Below, one piece after another: positions 22,201 through 32,086 of a stretch of DNA of 64,000 nt. Each line of letters opens with the position of its first letter. Position 1 is the stretch's first letter. The notes under the pieces were generated by a model. That model was not told where the DNA came from and searched no databases. It saw nothing but the letters and a program-made list of their open reading frames with translations. The stretch comes from Rhodotorula mucilaginosa (taxonomy: Eukaryota > Basidiomycota > Microbotryomycetes > Sporidiobolales > Sporidiobolaceae), in the NCBI GenBank assembly GCA_034406715.1, contig CP137871.1:868001-932000 (forward strand). The letters run 5' to 3'. The translations under genes and the position numbers were made by a program.

Positions 22201-25200
22201 GAAAAGGAGTAAAAGTCCGTGTCGCGAAACTGACCACTCAAGGAGATTCCTCGCTCGCCGACAAACGTCTCATCGCCGTCTGGCAGCAACTCGAGGTCAC
22301 GTTCGAGTGCGCACGCGTGGAGGACTTGCTGATAGCGCTGCGAATCCATGCGGTGACCGAAAAGGCTGTGAGAATACAAAGTCAATTCCCCGAATCATCA
22401 CTCAGATTGAACAGGCAATCTTACATGTTCTCTCGGACGGTGAGCGATTCGAGCCAAGGGTGTTGCGCAGCGTAGGAAACCGGCATGGGAAGATCGATGG
22501 AGCCGTGGACCACCTCGAGCTCGCCCAAGAGGCCAAGCAGGACTGTGGCAACCGAAAGAGGAGGACGCTGTCAGTGAGGTGAGACAGCTTGGACTGGAGA
22601 GAAGCAATACGCACGGGAGGTTTTGCCGCTTCCCGTCGGACCAGAGACAATTGTCAATCGACCGACCGGAAACTCTATGCTCGCATTTTCGATCGCGACC
22701 TTGCCTGCCGGCGCCTCGGCGTAGCGTAGCGTCGCGTCGTTGAGGCCAAGGCGGTTGCAGCGTTGTCGGTGTTCTGCATCGGCGTGCGGAGCGACCTCGT
22801 CCTCGTCCAGGAAGCTCTCCATTCGGGAGATCGACACGCCAAGCTGTAGGATACGGATTCCGAAGCCGGGGATTTGGTCCAGCGGTCCGCGAATGCTGTG
22901 ATCCACGGAGATCTCATCAGTATGCGCACTTTCTCAAAGACCACACCACAACTGACAGCGAGAAGAGCGACAAGGCCGTGAAAGCGACCGCGACGGTGAG
23001 ATCCTCGCCCTGGAGCTTGATATACGCCCAGAACGAGGACAGCGGGACGAGCATCGCAACGACGGCCCAGATGGCCGTGTACGAAAAGCGAGCGAGCCAG
23101 TCTGTGCATGCAATAAAGTGATCAAAGAAAGCTGGTCCGATTTATGCAATCAGCTTCAGACTCACCTCGGAGAAGCCACTTTAGCTCCTCGTTCCGCTTC
23201 TCTTCCACGCGCGCGATCCACGCAGCCGACCAGCCGAAAAGCTTGACCGTGCGAATGTCGCTCAGCAGCTCTTGCAGCGCGGTTTGGCGAGCGTCCCGCG
23301 CGATTTGTCGCTTCCGGACGATCCCGGTCGCCCATTTGCCCAGTCGGAAGTTGAGCGGTGAGCTGAGTACCATCAGGAGGACTCCGACGAGGGCACTCCA
23401 GCCCATTAGACTGGAGGATATTGAAACTCCTTCAAAGTCAGGGACGCTCCGGAGCACGGCCGATTTCGGAGAGAGTCTGACTGACTTGTAGAGGAAGATC
23501 AGGCCGAGAACGATCTCGAGCGGGGCGCCATAGATGAGGTGAGAGTCGCACCCCATGCGCAAGACACGGTTGACATCGTCCGAGATCATCGAGACGACTT
23601 TGCCGACCGACGCGGTTTCCTTGGTCGACTCGCCGTCTTCGCCCCCCTTTCCGATTGCACCGGCGTGGTCCCGTCGCCGGAGCGCCTTCTCAAAGAGAGC
23701 GATGGTGAGTTCGCTCCGGAGGCGCATACCGATCCGCCGCGCGTAGTGAAAGTGTCGCTGCTGGGCCAGAGTTTTCACCAATGCCGAGAGGAAGGCGAGG
23801 AACGTGTAGAGGTAGGCTTTCTCGATCGGCGACCAGGGCGGGAGAGTTTCCGGCGCTCGATGTAGCGAGTCGAAGGCGGTCGCTTGAGGTTTCGAGAGGT
23901 ACGCGAGGGTGAGGTTCTCGAGGATCTTCTGGATGAAGAACGGTCGCAGGTACTCGGACGAGACGGCGAGCAGTTTCAGGACAGCGTCGATGGCAATGTC
24001 GCGAGCAGAGGCGCGGAGCAACCTCCTCGTGAGCGTCTTGCTTCTGTTATTATCGTGAGGGTCAGTCAGGCGGCCGCCATGTTCTTCGCAAGGTGGACGG
24101 CTCACTTGAGTGATTTGAAGCGCTGGGAGAGAACTTCGGCGCGGTTGTTGAGGCTTAAGGCCCACACGTCGAGTGGACGGAGCGGACGCGTGCGCGCAGT
24201 GCGCATCAAGGCGCTCATCCACGAGTACGACAAAGCTCCCCAAACGGTGTTGGCATCTTCGGGCGACCGCGGTCTGGCCGAAAGTGTTTCGGGACCGCTG
24301 ACGAGCTCCAGGGGAGGGTTGAGTGGCATGCTGAAAATGGAGGCGATCACGACGCCCGTTGCGAGCAGGTCTGGGACGCGCGTGAGGCTGGAAATCGGTG
24401 CGTGTTGTTCGTTCGAGAACCGCCGCAGTTGCTGCACCACAGCGAGCAGCGCGTCGAGCAAGATGACGACGTATAGAGACAGCAGGCTGAGAGGTGCGGT
24501 CGAGGTGCGTCGGCTGAGCTGGTACGCGAGAGCGAAGCCCTATGATCGGCCGCACGACCCTTTTCAGCACAAAAGCACAGGGAGCACCACGAGAAGCGTC
24601 TCGATCTAAGGGAGCTCACCCATGCGAATACGTGAGATGCGGGAACGAGCAGATCAAGACTCGCGACTGGACCGCCGTGCGCGACAATGTGCGCCAGGGT
24701 GACGACCGACCAGGCGATCGTTTCGGCGAGCGGAACCAGGACGACGGCCAAAGGGGTCGGCGGAAGGACGGCGTCGGCCGCGGCCACGTTGCGCGGATCT
24801 TGCTCGACCGCATCCTGTGCATCGTGAGGTGGCAGACCTGCAGCTTCGAGGATGTCTCCGTCCGTGATAAAGACGGACAAGAGCGGCCGATCCGAGTCCT
24901 CGTCCACCTCGACAAGCTGAATCGCTCCATCGACATATTGCTTCTTGAGTGACCGCGCTCCTATCAAGACGAGGAGGAGTATCGACCAAGCGGCTGGCGC
25001 AAAGGCGAGGAGACGAAAGAGCAGCAGCGGTGTCGTCGTTGTCGTCGACAGCGACGGCGTTGTCAAGGTCATTCCGGACTCTGGTGCTCGACCCGTCGCG
25101 GATGCGGTCGCGAGCACGGTGACCTCGCCTTTGCTCAGATCGAAGTAGAGTCTGGATGCATCGATCGTGTACCGTGGCCGAGGCGAAACGAGAGACAGGG

Positions 25201-25297
25201 CGGACGCGGTGCGGTATCCCGGCAAGAGCTTTGGACGGCGCGGCGTGTAGCAGTGCTTGAATCTGAGAGTTTCGTGTGTTGATCGGTGCGCTAGCAC
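19284..25297 (-). CDS. ABCC-type (MRP-like) full ABC transporter
   Basis: Nineteen exons: 25297..24620, 24539..24106, 24043..23486, 23410..23166, 23101..22957, 22895..22615, 22542..22425, 22365..22235, 22168..21748, 21680..21583, 21517..21243, 21169..20855, 20788..20478, 20425..20346, 20285..20260, 20180..20115, 20045..19720, 19648..19514, 19440..19284; 1599 residues. Layout: N-terminal hydrophobic region, TMD1, NBD1 (Walker [10 protein letters not shown], signature [14 protein letters not shown], Walker [13 protein letters not shown]), TMD2, NBD2 (Walker A GRTGSGKS split by an intron, [37 protein letters not shown]). NBD1 has Asp where the catalytic Glu should be while NBD2 keeps Glu, the usual ABCC asymmetry. 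Likely a vacuolar or plasma-membrane pump for conjugates or drugs; substrate unknown. The last intron starts GCAAGT (GC-AG). Confidence 0.93.
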
Positions 25298-25481
25298 TGC
25301 ACGAGGTCGCCGTCACGGTTCAAAGTCAAGTCGGAAGACGAGAACCGCGAGCCGAACGTCGTCTCGACTCCAACTTGGTCTCACCTGCAGCTTGCTGAGC
25401 AGCGCAGAACGCGGTCTAGAGACACTCGCAATCTGATCCCGTCGCTCCCGCCCGCAACACCGAACTCCTGAACCGCCCGCA

Positions 25482-25989
25482 ATGCGTGAGTTTCTCTCTT
25501 CCCACCGCCTCGCAAATTCCGGGGACCAGCGCTGACCAGCGTATATCATCGCGGGGCGGGATATCATGGGGCACGGGCAGCTCTCTTGTCCTACATCTCT
25601 GGATTCGCAGCCCTCGGCTTTGGCGTCCGCTGCTACCAGCTCGCCCTCATGAAGCGCAACATCTTTGCCAGTCAGTTCCACTCGACCGCTCTCGCTCTGC
25701 TCAGCCTGATCGTTGACTGACTGACGAGTCCGTTTCAACTGCAGACCCGGGCGGTCACGTCCTGTCCACAGCAGCGTTTGCCGGCGTCGGCTACTTTGCC
25801 TACTACGCCGAGTGAGTCCCGCGCGGGCCAGCGAACCCGGTCAGGCTCTGCAGTGCTGACCATCCTTTGGGCATCCATTCCAGGGAGAACCAGGCCAAGA
25901 TGCTCGCCGAGAAGAAGGAGCAGCTCTTGCGGATGCGGGAACGCGACGACGCCCTCCTCGCCTCGGCCGGAGAATCGAGCCACCACTAG
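25482..25989 (+). CDS. Small two-helix membrane protein, unidentified
   Basis: Exons 25530..25670, 25745..25811 and 25884..25989 are secure; an initial exon 25482..25485 (ATG plus one base before GTGAGT) is the best start but implies a 44-nt intron. About 105 residues: GARAALLSYISGFAALGFGVRCYQ, presumably a membrane helix, then LALMKRNIFANPGGHVLS, a second helix AAFAGVGYFAYYAEE, and a charged coil KMLAEKKEQLLRMRERDD. This build resembles small accessory subunits of mitochondrial respiratory complex I, but no specific subunit is recognised. It shares a short (about 185-base) divergent promoter with the ABC transporter. Confidence 0.7.
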
Positions 25990-26130
25990 AGAGTTCAGTC
26001 CCTTTTCCCCCCAGCAGCACATCCTCTTTCTTCCTGTCCGCAGTACCTGTACAACCCAGCGAGAATGACATCCTCCTCGCAAGAAAATCCTTCATGCACT
26101 CGTGTGAAAGGAAAGGAGAGGAGAAAGCAT

Positions 26131-28766
26131 CTACGCCTTTTTGCCGAACCCGAACGCTCGAGCGAGCCGTCCGCCGCTCTTCTCGGCTCGATCCGACCCA
26201 TTCGCAGTCGACACCGAAGTCGTCCGTGCCAGATCAGTGCTGACCCTCCGATGCTTCTTGAGCTTGTGGTGCTCCCGTCCTCCGCCGTTGCGAGCTCCAG
26301 CCGTCGCAGTCGAGGAAGAGCCCGGCGGCGAGTGTGGCAGCGACATGGATGCCGATCTCGCGTTCGGAGCAAGAGCAGGAGGAAGGTGCGCGTGGCTCAC
26401 CACGCGTCGCGGATCGTGCCCCGCAGCGACGACAACAGGAGCTCGACGCGGGATCGGTCCCGGTCCGATGATGACGCTACTATGGCCCGTCGCGCTCGTC
26501 CGCCCGCTCGCGTCCGTCTCGAACGATGCTCGCGGAAAGTGACTCGCCGGGATTGCCGTCGCGGCCGGACCTGAAACGCTCCGCCGGTCAGTTCCCGCGC
26601 CCACGAGTGGAGGAGTTGCTGCAAAAGACGACGGTCGCTGAGGCTGCTGAAGGACGAGTCGCTCGAGACCAGGACCAGGTAGTGGTGGTGGTGGTGGCGG
26701 CGGCAGCGCGTGCTCTTGCGATGACTCGAGATCGTACGCAGATGCCGGATCGTCGTCAGCTCGGCCACTCTGGGCAAGGATGGGTGATCCGACATGGTTT
26801 GGCGCCGGGTTTGGCGCCGGTAATGGAGGAGGAGGAGGAGCGCCAGTCCGCGGCGGAGATGGCGGCCCGTGAGGAGGAGGAGGAGGAAGATGGTGGCCGG
26901 CCGCGCGCGATTTTTTCACAAGCTTGTTGTGGTGCATCACCGGATGTGGCGGTTCCGGAGGCGGAGGCGTACCCAGCTGACTCGCGTTTGGTGGCCAATC
27001 GCTCGGGATTTCGGCCGCCACCGTGTCCGACTCGGCTGGCGGCGAGAGACCCGGCACGGGCGCCGCCGCGAGGACGGGCGGGGCCAAACTGTGCGGTGGT
27101 GGGGCCGAGGGTTCGCGCCGGCGCGGCGGCGGCGGCGGTTGGTGTTGTTCCTGCACGAGGGCGGCGCTCGCGGCTCCGAAGCTACTACTGTGCTTTCGAG
27201 AAGCGGGCTTGTAGGTGACTGCTTCGGTCGGAGGAGATACTGGCACCGGTGTTGGTGCTACGATGTTGTTGGAGAGGGAAGAATGCGTCGAGACGGTACG
27301 CAACGGGAGGCCCCTCGCATCTGCGTACCCACCTGCGCTCGTGGCGATAGGCGCCGAAATCGGGACAGCCGACGAGCCCACCGAGGCAGAGGGGGAAGGC
27401 TGAGGCGAGGTCGTGTTCGGGTACATGAACGTGGTCGAACTCGGAGTTCCGGGAGGGGAGTCGGCCGTCTCGCGCAAGGGCGGGCGAGGATCGCGATACA
27501 GATCGCGAGGATAGCTCAGAGAGCCGAGGCGCGGGGTCGGCGGAACGGCAGCGCCGAGGCGAGGGACCCCGCCGTGACTGTTGGGATCTGCGGATGATTC
27601 GGCACTGGTCTGCTTCGACAGGCCGAGTCCGACACTGTACGGGGACGACTCGGCAGCCGGGTCGGGAGAGGGGACCGAGATGGACAGCGACGAGTCCATG
27701 CCAATCCGCTTCGCTTGGAGGGTCGATGCTGCCCGCTTGGACCGGCGGTCCTTTCGCGCCTGCCGGCGGGCGTCGCGGATATCCTCGACGTGTTGCTTGA
27801 TCGACTGTGCACGCCGCGGTGTCAGACTTGCCTCTTTCCGATGGCTCAATCCGAGGCAAGCTCACCGCTTCGAGCTCTTTGAGGACGCCGAACGAAAAGG
27901 CGAATTCGGCGGGGGTGAAGCCCTCGTTGTTGCGCCAGTCGGTCTGGCAATCGGAATCGACAAGAAGGCGTAGGACCTGGGATTCCGTCATACCAGGGGA
28001 GGATGAGCGATGTCGTTTCCCCTGCAGGCTGCACGGAGAGCACGATGACGCACCGGAACTTTTCCCCAGGCTGAAGCGTAGTGAAGGGGCGTGTTACCGT
28101 CCAAATCCGGCGCGTCAATGTCTGCGCCAGCATCCAAGAAGATCTGTAGATGTATCGCAGCCGTGTGAGCAAAGGTCCGAGGCTTTGCGTAAGCCACACC
28201 TGCCGAGGCGCACCTGAGCCAGTTCCAGCTGTCCCTCCTTGGCTGCAACGTGCAGCGGACTCATCCCGCGCGAGTTGACCCATTCGACCACAAAGCTGGA
28301 AGTACATGTGTCAGTTTGCCACTCGCCCGGAGAGCATGCGAGGGTAGAAGGGAGAGACGCACGGGTACCGCGAGAGGTACAGTTCGGCGATCTCGGCATA
28401 CCCTTTTGCAGCCGCGATATGCAGGACGGTGTCGCCGACGACGTCCTGTATTACTCTCTGCCGTCAGCATTGCGTTTGGGCCGACGTTTCCGAGCGAAAC
28501 TGTCTACTGACCCTCGAGATTTCCGCCTCGTCGATGCCTTCGTCGAGCAGCCATTCAAACACGTCGATGCGCCCTTTCAATGCTGCGAGGTGCAAGCTCG
28601 TCTGCCTCGTCTGCGGATCGGTGTTGCGGTAGTCCCGCTGGCCGTTCTCGTCTACGGTCGGCAGGCGGAACGCGAGGCGGATAAAGTAGTCGAGCGAAGG
28701 GTGCGTCGGCGAGCAAGTCAAGAGAGCGCTCCTCAGCTTCCGAGCCGGGTCGACAAACGGCTGCAT
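26131..28766 (-). CDS. Ankyrin-repeat protein, AVO2-like (possible TORC2 subunit)
   Basis: Exons 28766..28512, 28445..28363, 28295..28214, 28143..28054, 27976..27866 and 27804..26131 give 764 residues. Ankyrin repeats fill the first 205: RQTSLHLAALKGRIDVFEWLL, GDTVLHIAAAKGYAEIAELY, GMSPLHVAAKEGQLELAQ, GNTPLHYASAWGKVPVLRLL, then NNEGFTPAEFAFSFG. The order and the closing NNEGFTPAEFA element recall fungal AVO2-type proteins. A basic coil (HVEDIRDARRQARKDRRSKR) follows, then about 500 residues of Pro/Ser-rich, apparently disordered sequence with many PPPPP tracts, ending ARAFGFGKKA. The TORC2 link is inference from overall build. The start is uncertain: an upstream ATG at 28900 opens a 19-codon exon ending GTC GAC before GTAAGC, which could splice into the same frame. 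Confidence 0.82.
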
Positions 28767-29334
28767 AGCCCGTTCCAAGGCTGGACTGCCGGCCACCCTC
28801 CGAGGCTGTTTGGGAGCCTAGGCGTGCGCAGTGAGGGGCTTACGTCGACTTGGCCCGCTCCGAGGCGGTGCAAGGCGGCGAGCCTCCGAGAGCCGCTCAT
28901 CTCCGCGGAGATCGGGAAAACGACATGCAGTGCAACCTCGTCCGGTAGCCTACGTTCGAATGTTCTGACTGTATATAGCTGATCTGCACATACGCCAGCC
29001 CATCTGAGCGTGGGACTGGCGGATCGCTCGAGCTTTACGCGGATCGCGATGACGTCCGGATGCGCGTGCCAAAGTCGACCCGGGCTCCAAACAACGACGT
29101 TGCACGCGTTGCACACGTCTCTGTGAGGCTGCAAGCTGCTGCTTCGACGAGTCTGTCCATACACAGACGCGCAGTCAAGACTACAGTCGCCTCTCTCCTC
29201 AGCTGCAGGCTCCCATCGCCGGTCGCGACTCAGCTCTCTCATCCGCCAAGCGAGGACGCGCTTTCTCTCGCCCGTTTGAGCGACCTGCTTTTCCTGCACC
29301 GACTACTGTACAGCAGCAATCTCGAGCAAGCGCC
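28767..29334. promoter_or_regulatory. Divergent promoter region, ankyrin gene / PNS1
   Basis: About 570 bases between divergent starts. It may also contain a 5' exon of the ankyrin gene (28844-28900, minus). No defined regulatory site was identified. Confidence 0.5.
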
Positions 29335-31793
29335 ATGTCGCAGAACCCGTATCCGCCGGCAGGCTTCCAGCAGCCGCCGCAAGCTCCTCAGCCCACTTAC
29401 GCCCCGCCCTCCATGCCGCCTACTTCGCAGTACGGCCAAGGAGAGGCGAATGGCTACTACAGCGGGAACGGCGACGGCGGCGACGGAACAGGTTACGGCA
29501 CCGCACAGTATAACCAGTATGCGCCGCCCCCGCCAAAGACGCAAGAGGCGCAGTACTACCAGCAGAGTGAGGCAGCCGGCGGCCAGGGGTACAACAACGC
29601 TCCGCCGCAAACGGGCGAGATGATCGAGGGCAAGTTCGACGACGTGAAACCCAAGTGAGCGCGATGCGTTGCTGCCTGTGCGAAATGGAATTGCGCCCGT
29701 ACTGATCCAGCCATTACCTCAGATGGAACGACTTGATCTTTGCGCTCATCTTCCTCGCGCAACTCGGCGCCTTCATCGCCATCGCTGTTATCTCGCTCCG
29801 AGCGTTGCCCGCCTCCGAGTCGACCGGCGGCCTCGGATCCGTCGGCAACGCGACCACGATCAACGCCAGCATCGGCTGGCTCCTGGCGATCCTCGCAGGA
29901 GCAGGCTTCGTGTTCAGTGGGATCTTGCTCTTCGTCGTCAAAACGTTCACCAAGATTATCCTCGAGATCTGCCTTTTGCTGTCCCTCATCACTACCATCG
30001 GGTTCGTGCCCTGCACTCCCAGCCTCTCCCGCGCTTAGAAGTGTCTGACTTTGAAGGGCCGTCCACAGCTACGCCATTTACATGTACACGCAGCAATACT
30101 GGTCTGGCGGTACGTACAGCGACGCATACCATCCGTTCGACCGCAGGTCCTGACTTTTCGCTCTCTCTGTTAGCTATCATCTGGACCATCTTTGCCGTGT
30201 TCGCCATCCTCGCCTACCCCGGCATGCGCCGCCGCATCCCGCTCTCGAAACAACTCCTCCTTTACGTTGTCCGGGTCGCCAAGATCCACCCTTCGGTCTA
30301 TGCCATCGCGCTCTTTGGCGCCTTCTTGACCGCCGCCTACTCGGCGTTCTGGGGGATCGCGGTCGCGGGGATCTATCAAAAGTGGGAGCCGAACGCGGCC
30401 GGCTCTGGCACGAGTGGTGGAACCCCGTCGTATGGAGCTGTGACGGGACTTATGGTCTTTGCCGTCTTCAACCTGTACTACACGACCCAGTTCATCACGT
30501 GAGTTTTCCCCGCGCACTCCGCTCTGTCGGTTCCGATCTGACGCTTCTTCTCACTCGGCCAGCAACTTGTTCCTGACGTGAGTAACTCACCTCTTCGAGC
30601 GTCCGTCATTTCGATCGCTTTCGTGCTGAACGATTGTGGCCATGCAAACAGGACTGAGGCGGGCATCTTTGGCGCATAGCGAGTTTTCCTCCTTAAGACT
30701 TTCCCCAGCGCTGAATGGACTCCCTGACCTCTAAACGCTTTCTACTGCAGCTACTACGGAGGCGCGGACGCCAAGAAGGTTGCATGGGGTGCCTTCAAGC
30801 GCGCGTCGACCTACTCGTTCGGATCCATCGCGTTCGGCTCTCTGATCGTCGCGCTCCTCGGTTGGTCCAGTTTTTTTTTCTATATATAGCCCGGATAGCA
30901 TATTGATGAGCAATACTGCGTGCCTCAGACCTCCTCCGGGCGATCCTGCAGGTGATCCAGTCGTACGAATCGCAGGAGGGCAACTTTTTTGGCATGATCG
31001 TGGCCTGCATCGCCCAATGCTGCATCGGATGCATCGCCTGGGCTGTCGAATTCTTCAACCGCTACGCATAGTGAGTGTCGCTTTTGCGCCTCTTCTGGCG
31101 TCCAATGACATTGACCTCATGCGCGCCCTTGCAGCATCGAGATTGCGCTCTACGGCAAGGCGTACCTCCCGGCCGCCAAGGACACTTGGCGACTCTTCAA
31201 AGACCGCGGTATCACCGCGTTGATCAACGACTGCCTCGTGAACAAGTACGTTCTCTCTTTTGTCCCGCAGCTCGGCCCGCGAGCTGATCGAAATATCGAC
31301 GCTTACCTTGCCGCTTTGCAGCATCTGGGCGTTCGGCTCGCTTGCAGTCGGAGCGCTGTGCTCGCTCATCGCGTTCGGCTATCTTAAGGGAACCGATCCG
31401 GCTTTCATCCAGGACAGCAGCGGACTCGTCGCCGTCATCGTTGGCTACGTCCGTCTCCATTCCGCACTTTCTCCCGATCGTCGCTCTGGAGCTGACCTTT
31501 TCCTCCGCGGACAGTCCTTTGCGATTGGTTATTTCATCTGCTACTCGCTCGGATACGGCGCCCTCAGCTCCGGAGTCTCGACCACGTTTGTTGCGCTCGC
31601 CGGTACGTTCTCTCGGGCTTCCCTCGCGCTCGCGCCTGAGAACCGGAGCTCGCCTCGTTCCGTCCATCAGACCTGCAGCTGACTCAACGCTTAACCCACA
31701 GAGGATCCCGAGGTCCTGGCTGAGCGCGACCCGGAGCTGTTCGAGTTGATCCGTCGGGCATACCCGCAGGTCGTCCTGTCGGTCCACGTCTGA
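29335..31793 (+). CDS. PNS1: PNS1-type choline-transporter-like (SLC44/CTL) membrane protein
   Basis: Twelve exons: 29335..29654, 29723..30001, 30069..30109, 30174..30498, 30563..30577, 30652..30675, 30751..30860, 30929..31070, 31135..31245, 31322..31448, 31515..31602, 31702..31793; 557 residues. The first 107 residues are Pro/Gln/Tyr/Gly-rich and cytosolic; about ten membrane helices follow, with CTL marks KWNDLIFALIFLAQLGAF, FKRASTYSFGSIAFGSLIVA, DLLRAILQVIQSYESQEGN, CIAWAVEFFNRYAYIEIALYG, DRGITALINDCLVN and a short acidic tail. The family is plasma-membrane; yeast Pns1 function is still unclear. Exon 5 is 15 nt and exon 6 is 24 nt. The end of exon 6 lacks a GT or GC donor in the required phase: the joint that restores AGIFGAYYGGAD implies an intron starting ATAGCG and ending CAG. 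Confidence 0.92.
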
Positions 31794-32086
31794 GACCAGG
31801 CGCTCGATTCGAGACTCGTCGCCCCAAGTCACTCTCAGCAGTGTAGACACACTGTCATATACCTTGCCTGATCGCTGCGCCTGAGCGAGAACATAAGCGA
31901 GATGCGCAGCTGTGCGAAGAATTTTAAGGTGGTGCCACAAGTGAACAGGGGGAAGCGCAACGCGAGTCGATCGCCCGCGGACTGGATCGGCGATCGGATG
32001 CGCGTGTTTTCGGATCAGCTGGAGGATCAGGCCGGCCGCTTCTCTCCTTACACTCAAGCCCACGGCCTGAATCACCGAAGAGCACG

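Noticed and set aside
26526-27597. Plus-strand frames opposite the Pro-rich tail of the ankyrin gene
   Set aside because: Gly/Arg/Val-rich shadows; no start context, domain or exon chain.
30676-30750. U12-type intron in PNS1, because CTCCTTAAGAC resembles a U12 branch site
   Set aside because: The 5' end ATAGCG does not match the U12 donor ATATCC, the acceptor lies too far from the motif, and the minor spliceosome is lost in most yeasts; an altered U2 donor is simpler.
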